Below, in pieces: positions 23,953-25,517 of a stretch of DNA of 25,517 nt. The notes below the pieces were generated by a model that ran no database searches, was not told where the DNA came from, and was given only the letters and a program-made list of their open reading frames with translations. How positions within the stretch are numbered: position 1 is the stretch's first letter; each line of letters starts with the position of its first letter. The translations under genes and the position numbers were made by a program. This DNA is from Ga0077553 sp038215275 (GTDB taxonomy: Bacteria > Acidobacteriota > Terriglobia > Bryobacterales > Bryobacteraceae): NCBI GenBank assembly GCA_038215275.1, contig JBBQRA010000067.1, forward strand, positions 1-25,517, in the 5' to 3' direction.

Positions 23953-25107
23953 CTACTCGAGGACGGAGCTATTCACCATCTGCATATAGGCATACTTCGC
24001 TTCCGCAGGCGCCCCAGTCAGTTGCGTTAGGAAAACACCCACCGTTTTCCGTGCCGGATCCACCCATCCGTGCGTGGAGAATGCGCCGCCGTGGCCGAAA
24101 GTCCCCTTCGAGAGAAAGTGGACTTCGCCGCGCGGATCTTCAATAACCTCCCAGGTCAGGCCGAACGCAGTGTTTGGCATATGGCCGGCGCGCAGGTCGC
24201 CCGTCTGCTTGCTCGACATCAATTGGATCGACGCCTTCGAGAGGATCCGCCGGTCTCCGCTCAGCAGCGCCTGGTAGAACCTGGCAAGGTCTTCCGCCGT
24301 CGAATACATGCCGAACTCAGGAGCCGGGTAAACCGCTTTCGGGCGGGCGGCGGCGGAGAGACCCCCCAGAATGGTGGCATCGGCGCGCTCAAGCCCGGTC
24401 GCCGTCTTTTTATATACGATAGCCAGCCGGTCCTTCTTCGCGTCCGGCAGGAAAAAGTGACTATCCTTCATCCCAAGCGGCTGAAAGATTCGCGCCTCAA
24501 CGAATTTCTCGTACGGCATGCCGCTGGCGACTTCAATGATCCGGCCGAGGGTTGCGATGCCCGCGTTCGAGTAGCTCCACTTCGAGCCGGGCTCAAAATC
24601 CAGCGGTTGCTGCGAATACACGAGCACGGCGTCCGCAAGACTGCGGTCCAATTTCGTAAACAGTTCCCCGAGGCCGGGAGGCGGAGCGCTGTGAACACCG
24701 CTCGTATGCGTCATCAGGTCGTGGATCGTGATCACGCGGGCTGGTTTTTTCAGCACACCATCCACCTTCACCATCTGTCCGCGAAACTCCGGCAAATGCT
24801 TCTCCACCGGATCGCTGACCGACAGCCGGCCAGCCTCCGCGAGCATCAGAATGGCCGTGCCGGTGAAGGGCTTCGTCATCGACATGATCTGAAAGATTGA
24901 GTCCTTCCGCATCGGCCTCTTGTTCTCAATGTCCTGCCAACCGACCGCTTCAAAGTGGACCAACTCCCCCTTCTGCTGAAACAGGGTGACCGTGCCAGCA
25001 ATCCGCTGCTGGTCGACCAGTTCTTTCATCCGGCCCGCGATCTTGGCCAGTTGTGCGGAATCGGCCGCCAAACCCAGGCTCGCTACAAGAAAAACAAGAA
25101 GACGCAT
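23953..25107 (-). CDS. Serine hydrolase, beta-lactamase/class C-like family
   Basis: A 384-residue exported protein with a short signal peptide (MRLLVFLVASLGLAADS). It has the penicillin-binding fold motifs: Ser76-Met-Thr-Lys79 (nucleophile SxxK), Tyr179-Ser-Asn181 (YxN) and His339-Gly-Gly341 in place of KTG, the pattern of esterase EstB and D-aminopeptidase-like beta-lactamase family members. HDLMTHTSGV (129-138) is another family hallmark. True antibiotic resistance is not implied; most such proteins are esterases or peptidases acting in the periplasm. The gene ends directly at the PEP-CTERM remnant. Its upstream region is short: a -10-like TATACT is followed within about 20 bp by an insertion-sequence end. 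Confidence 0.92.
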   Translation of the reverse strand: MRLLVFLVASLGLAADSAQLAKIAGRMKELVDQQRIAGTVTLFQQKGELVHFEAVGWQDIENKRPMRKDSIFQIMSMTKPFTGTAILMLAEAGRLSVSDPVEKHLPEFRGQMVKVDGVLKKPARVITIHDLMTHTSGVHSAPPPGLGELFTKLDRSLADAVLVYSQQPLDFEPGSKWSYSNAGIATLGRIIEVASGMPYEKFVEARIFQPLGMKDSHFFLPDAKKDRLAIVYKKTATGLERADATILGGLSAAARPKAVYPAPEFGMYSTAEDLARFYQALLSGDRRILSKASIQLMSSKQTGDLRAGHMPNTAFGLTWEVIEDPRGEVHFLSKGTFGHGGAFSTHGWVDPARKTVGVFLTQLTGAPAEAKYAYMQMVNSSVLE

Positions 25108-25115
25108 GACCGATG

Positions 25116-25121
25116 AGTATA
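25116..25121 (-). promoter_or_regulatory. -10-like box of the serine hydrolase gene
   Basis: TATACT (5/6 to TATAAT) on the minus strand, 8 nt before the ATG at 25107. No good -35 is found at the right distance; the expected place falls on a run of eight C (25132-25139) and the start of the insertion-sequence end. Confidence 0.35.
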
Positions 25122-25139
25122 TCGCCAGCGGCCCCCCCC

Positions 25140-25517
25140 TGTTGTTAGTTTGTAAAGATGTCCGCTTTTATTCACACACGATCTGTCCGGTTTAGTTGTT
25201 GTCTCCGGCGGCTCCCTTGCGGCTTGCCGAAGGGGGTTTGCGCTGGTTTGTTTTGGTAGAAGGTGTCGTCGTCGAGGCGGTGGGAAAGTGGGAATCCCGC
25301 TGCGGTTGCGGGATTTCCAAGCGGCGGTGGGAGCGGTGGGAAACCGGCTTTCGGTTTTCCACGGCTTCCACGGACGCGGCTTTTCCACCGCCTGCCGCTT
25401 TCTTCCTTTGCGGTGACTCGATGGCCCTTCCGTCGGCCTCGTAGCGGCCGACTACATTGGGGCCATAGCGAATGGAAATGCGTCCGTCCAGATGTTCGTG
25501 GATCATCACGGTACAGC
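25140..25517 (-). mobile_element. Insertion sequence, 3' end only (ISNCY-like)
   Basis: The window ends inside an insertion sequence. It contains the transposase C-terminus and, beyond its stop codon, two direct copies of a short motif, TGTCCGCTTTTA (25159-25170) and TGTCCGGTTTA (25184-25194), of the kind found as subterminal transposase-binding sites. The outer boundary is guessed at the C8/TGTTGTTAG junction near 25140; no target duplication can be checked because the other end is outside. Confidence 0.6.
25192..25517 (-). CDS. Transposase C-terminus, ISNCY-like, 5' end outside the window
   Basis: The frame is open to the window edge and ends with TAA at 25192-25194. The visible residues begin with TVMIHEHLDGRISIRYGPNV and VGRYEADGRAI, the characteristic C-terminal segment of DDE-type IS transposases of the ISNCY group common in Solibacter-like genomes, followed by a low-complexity basic tail (SVEAVENRKPVSHRSHR, SHFPTASTTTPS). 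The catalytic DDE core lies outside. An overlapping minus-strand frame continues past the stop as KPDRSCVNKSGHLYKL, which also resembles transposase tails of this group, so a frameshift near the end is possible. Confidence 0.7.
   Translation of the reverse strand, partial: CTVMIHEHLDGRISIRYGPNVVGRYEADGRAIESPQRKKAAGGGKAASVEAVENRKPVSHRSHRRLEIPQPQRDSHFPTASTTTPSTKTNQRKPPSASRKGAAGDNN

Noticed and set aside
23953..25107. Antibiotic-resistance beta-lactamase
   Set aside because: The third motif is HGG, not KTG, and the layout fits the broad esterase/peptidase branch of the family, so resistance cannot be claimed.
1..25517. tRNA, rRNA, riboswitch or CRISPR array
   Set aside because: No tRNA-like cloverleaf, no rRNA segments and no regularly spaced direct repeats were seen in any intergenic gap; nearly all gaps are too short to hold them.

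Overview
The window looks like a chromosomal stretch of an Acidobacteriota genome, most like the Bryobacterales/Solibacterales. This is inferred, not proven. The reasons are high GC by eye, two TonB-dependent receptors that start with a carboxypeptidase-regulatory-like domain, an adjacent PSCyt1/DUF1549/DUF1553 plus DUF1501 pair, a PEP-CTERM remnant, an amidohydrolase with a CIA30-like tail, and an ISNCY-like transposase end. There are no tRNA or rRNA genes, no CRISPR array and no phage module.

Layout. 1-1957 (+): the 3' part of uvrC, running into a nitroreductase-family gene by a 35-nt overlap. 1951-3842 (-): two overlapping calcineurin-type metallophosphoesterases, one soluble and one membrane-anchored. 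3862-8882 (+): a fumarylacetoacetate-hydrolase-family enzyme, an exported amidohydrolase with a CIA30-like domain, and a TonB-dependent receptor; this reads as a catabolism and uptake group of unknown substrate. 8887-9640 (-): a dienelactone hydrolase-like gene with a 3' frameshift, an apparent internal deletion and no good start. 9750-13437 (+): a c-type-heme PSCyt1/DUF1549/DUF1553 protein and its Tat-exported DUF1501 partner. 13438-14122: no intact gene; a hairpin and a probable decayed ORF.

14123-18493 (-): read 5' to 3', a patatin-like lipase, a conserved small protein, a 2H phosphoesterase, a small two-helix membrane protein and a second TonB-dependent receptor. 18526-21220 (+): an unknown 125-aa protein, a zinc alcohol dehydrogenase and an RND/ABC-type periplasmic adaptor, joined by two ATGA stop/start overlaps and with no pump gene beside them. 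21189-23331 (-): marR, pirin and a BNR-repeat exported protein, with a clear inverted-repeat operator between marR and pirin. 23345-23952 (-): a frameshifted PEP-CTERM protein remnant whose last segment is in frame with marR. 23953-25107 (-): an exported serine beta-lactamase-family hydrolase. 25140 to the end: the 3' end of an insertion sequence.

I did not find a convincing new multi-gene system. The best leads are the orphan adaptor coupled to a dehydrogenase, the MarR/pirin operator with three half-sites, the several genes whose -10 box sits almost on the start codon (possible leaderless transcripts), the abrupt codon-usage change inside the DUF1501 gene, and the traces of gene decay. All domain calls are from reading the sequence; no database search was run.
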